Positions 63,271 to 64,000 of a DNA stretch of 64,000 nt are shown here, one piece after another. The translations under genes and the position numbers were made by a program. Origin of the DNA: Bacillus zhangzhouensis. GTDB lineage: Bacteria; Bacillota; Bacilli; Bacillales; Bacillaceae. Positions within the stretch are counted from its first letter, which is position 1. Every line of letters starts with the position of its first letter. The notes beneath the pieces are model-generated. The model saw only the letters and a program-made list of their open reading frames with translations, was not told the origin of the DNA and did no database searches. The stretch lies in assembly GCA_025809375.1 (NCBI GenBank), contig CP099514.1, positions 1-64,000 of the forward strand, in the 5' to 3' direction.

Positions 63271-63837
63271 ATGATTGCATTCGTTGGATTGGGTAATCCA
63301 GGAAAAGAATATGAAAAAACAAGACATAATGTCGGGTTTATGACAATAGATGAACTATCGAAAAAATGGGACATTCCTTTAAATCAATCAAAATTCCATG
63401 GACAATTTGGAACTGGGTTTGTTTCAGGACAAAAGGTTCTACTTGTAAAGCCACTTACATATATGAACTTATCAGGAGAATGTGTGCGTCCGCTGATGGA
63501 CTATTACGATATCCCCCTTAAACAATTGAAAGTGATCTATGATGATTTAGATTTGCCGACTGGCCGGATACGCTTACGTACAAAAGGAAGTGCAGGCGGG
63601 CATAACGGAATCAAGTCATTGATTCACCATCTAGGTTCATCTGAATTTGACCGATTCCGTATCGGCATTGGACGTCCTCAAAACGGCATGAAGGTCGTTG
63701 ATTACGTACTAGGACGTTTCTCAGAAGAGGAACAGCCTGACATCGCATCAGCCATTCAATCGTCTGTCGAGGCCTGTGAAGCGGCTTTAAAAAAGCCATT
63801 TTTAGAAGTGATGAATGATTTTAACAAGAAGGTATAA
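63271..63837 (+). CDS. pth: Peptidyl-tRNA hydrolase (SpoVC)
   Basis: Releases peptide from prematurely dissociated peptidyl-tRNA; essential. It has 188 residues from ATG 63271, with AAAGGAGG at 63253-63260, the B. subtilis SpoVC length; an in-frame GTG at 63241 is upstream of this site. The catalytic His lies in [16 protein letters not shown], with Asn in TYMNLSG and Asp in [10 protein letters not shown]. The C-terminal [14 protein letters not shown] is conserved. Confidence 0.97.
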   Translation: MIAFVGLGNPGKEYEKTRHNVGFMTIDELSKKWDIPLNQSKFHGQFGTGFVSGQKVLLVKPLTYMNLSGECVRPLMDYYDIPLKQLKVIYDDLDLPTGRIRLRTKGSAGGHNGIKSLIHHLGSSEFDRFRIGIGRPQNGMKVVDYVLGRFSEEEQPDIASAIQSSVEACEAALKKPFLEVMNDFNKKV

Positions 63838-63861
63838 GAATGATAAGCAAAGCACATACTG
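63832..63861 (+). promoter_or_regulatory. Sigma-F type promoter of fin
   Basis: GTATA at 63832-63836 and GCACATACTG at 63852-63861, spacer 15, matching the sigma-F pattern at all but one position. The -35 lies in the last codons of pth. Confidence 0.7.
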
Positions 63862-63892
63862 ATCATAAAATCTCAGCATGGGAGGATCACGT

Positions 63893-64000
63893 ATGGCTTT
63901 GCATTATTACTGCCGCCACTGTGGTGTAAAGGTGGGCAGTCTAGATAAATCTGCTGTCCAAAGTGAAGCACTTGGATTTCATCACTTAACAAATGAGGAA
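63893..64000 (+). CDS. fin: Anti-sigma-F factor Fin (YabK), 5' part
   Basis: The window ends after 36 codons of a gene that matches B. subtilis Fin (76 residues), which shuts off sigma-F so that sigma-G can take over in the forespore. The visible part reads [17 protein letters not shown] and [10 protein letters not shown], with the first zinc pair CRHC. GGGAGG at 63880-63885 precedes the ATG. A sigma-F-type promoter lies upstream, forming a negative feedback loop. The rest is outside the window. Confidence 0.92.
   Translation, partial: MALHYYCRHCGVKVGSLDKSAVQSEALGFHHLTNEE

Overview
The window is the replication-origin region of a low-GC Firmicute of the genus Bacillus. Base 1 is the A of the dnaA start codon. 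Gene order and protein sequences follow the Bacillus subtilis origin region almost gene for gene, from dnaA to fin. The 16S sequence, as I remember that group, looks like the Bacillus pumilus / safensis / altitudinis group. Almost all genes lie on the + strand, as expected for the leading strand of the right replichore.

Layout. 1-9170: replication and topology cluster dnaA, dnaN, rlbA, recF, remB, gyrB, gyrA, with the unwinding part of oriC between dnaA and dnaN. 9313-14597: first rRNA operon (16S, tRNA-Ile, tRNA-Ala, 23S, 5S). 14568-32445: yaaC, guaB, dacA, a MocR-type regulator facing pdxST, T-box controlled serS, a soluble chemoreceptor-like gene, tRNA-Ser, the deoxynucleoside kinases dck and dgk, the spore hydrolase sleL, an isochorismatase-fold gene, tadA, SRP RNA, then dnaX-ebfC-recR-yaaL-bofA. 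32457-37814: second, nearly identical rRNA operon. 37892-47095: csfB (gin), xpaC, yaaN, yaaO, and the tmk-darA-yaaR-holB-ricT-yabA-trmN6-yazA-rsmI run. 47141-54865: abrB, metS, tatD, yabE, rnmV, ksgA, yabG. 55029-57020: veg and sspF, then an intact IS3-family element inserted in the sspF terminator. 57127-64000: ispE, purR, ridA, spoVG, glmU, prs, ctc, pth and the 5' end of fin.

The genes combine chromosome replication and repair (dnaA, dnaN, recF, gyrAB, dnaX, holB, recR, yabA), translation (rRNA, tRNA, serS, metS, ksgA, rsmI, rnmV, tadA, ctc, pth), nucleotide and vitamin supply (guaB, tmk, dck, dgk, prs, purR, pdxST) and the sporulation programme (bofA, csfB, sleL, abrB, yabG, sspF, spoVG, fin). 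Alternative sigma-factor promoters can be read directly: sigma-F for csfB and fin, sigma-K for yabG, sigma-H for spoVG, sigma-B for ctc, and an ECF-type promoter antisense to yabE.

What departs from the B. subtilis plan: the PdxR-like regulator with four phased operator repeats, the soluble chemoreceptor gene between serS and tRNA-Ser, the IS3 element, and small indels at universally conserved positions of the second rRNA operon that look like sequence errors. I found no CRISPR array, prophage, defence island or plainly new multi-gene system. The most interesting leads are regulatory: the PdxR operators, a second Spo0A-box cluster between abrB and metS, a terminator-like hairpin in the metS leader, a hairpin over the bofA ribosome binding site, and the IS-split terminator.
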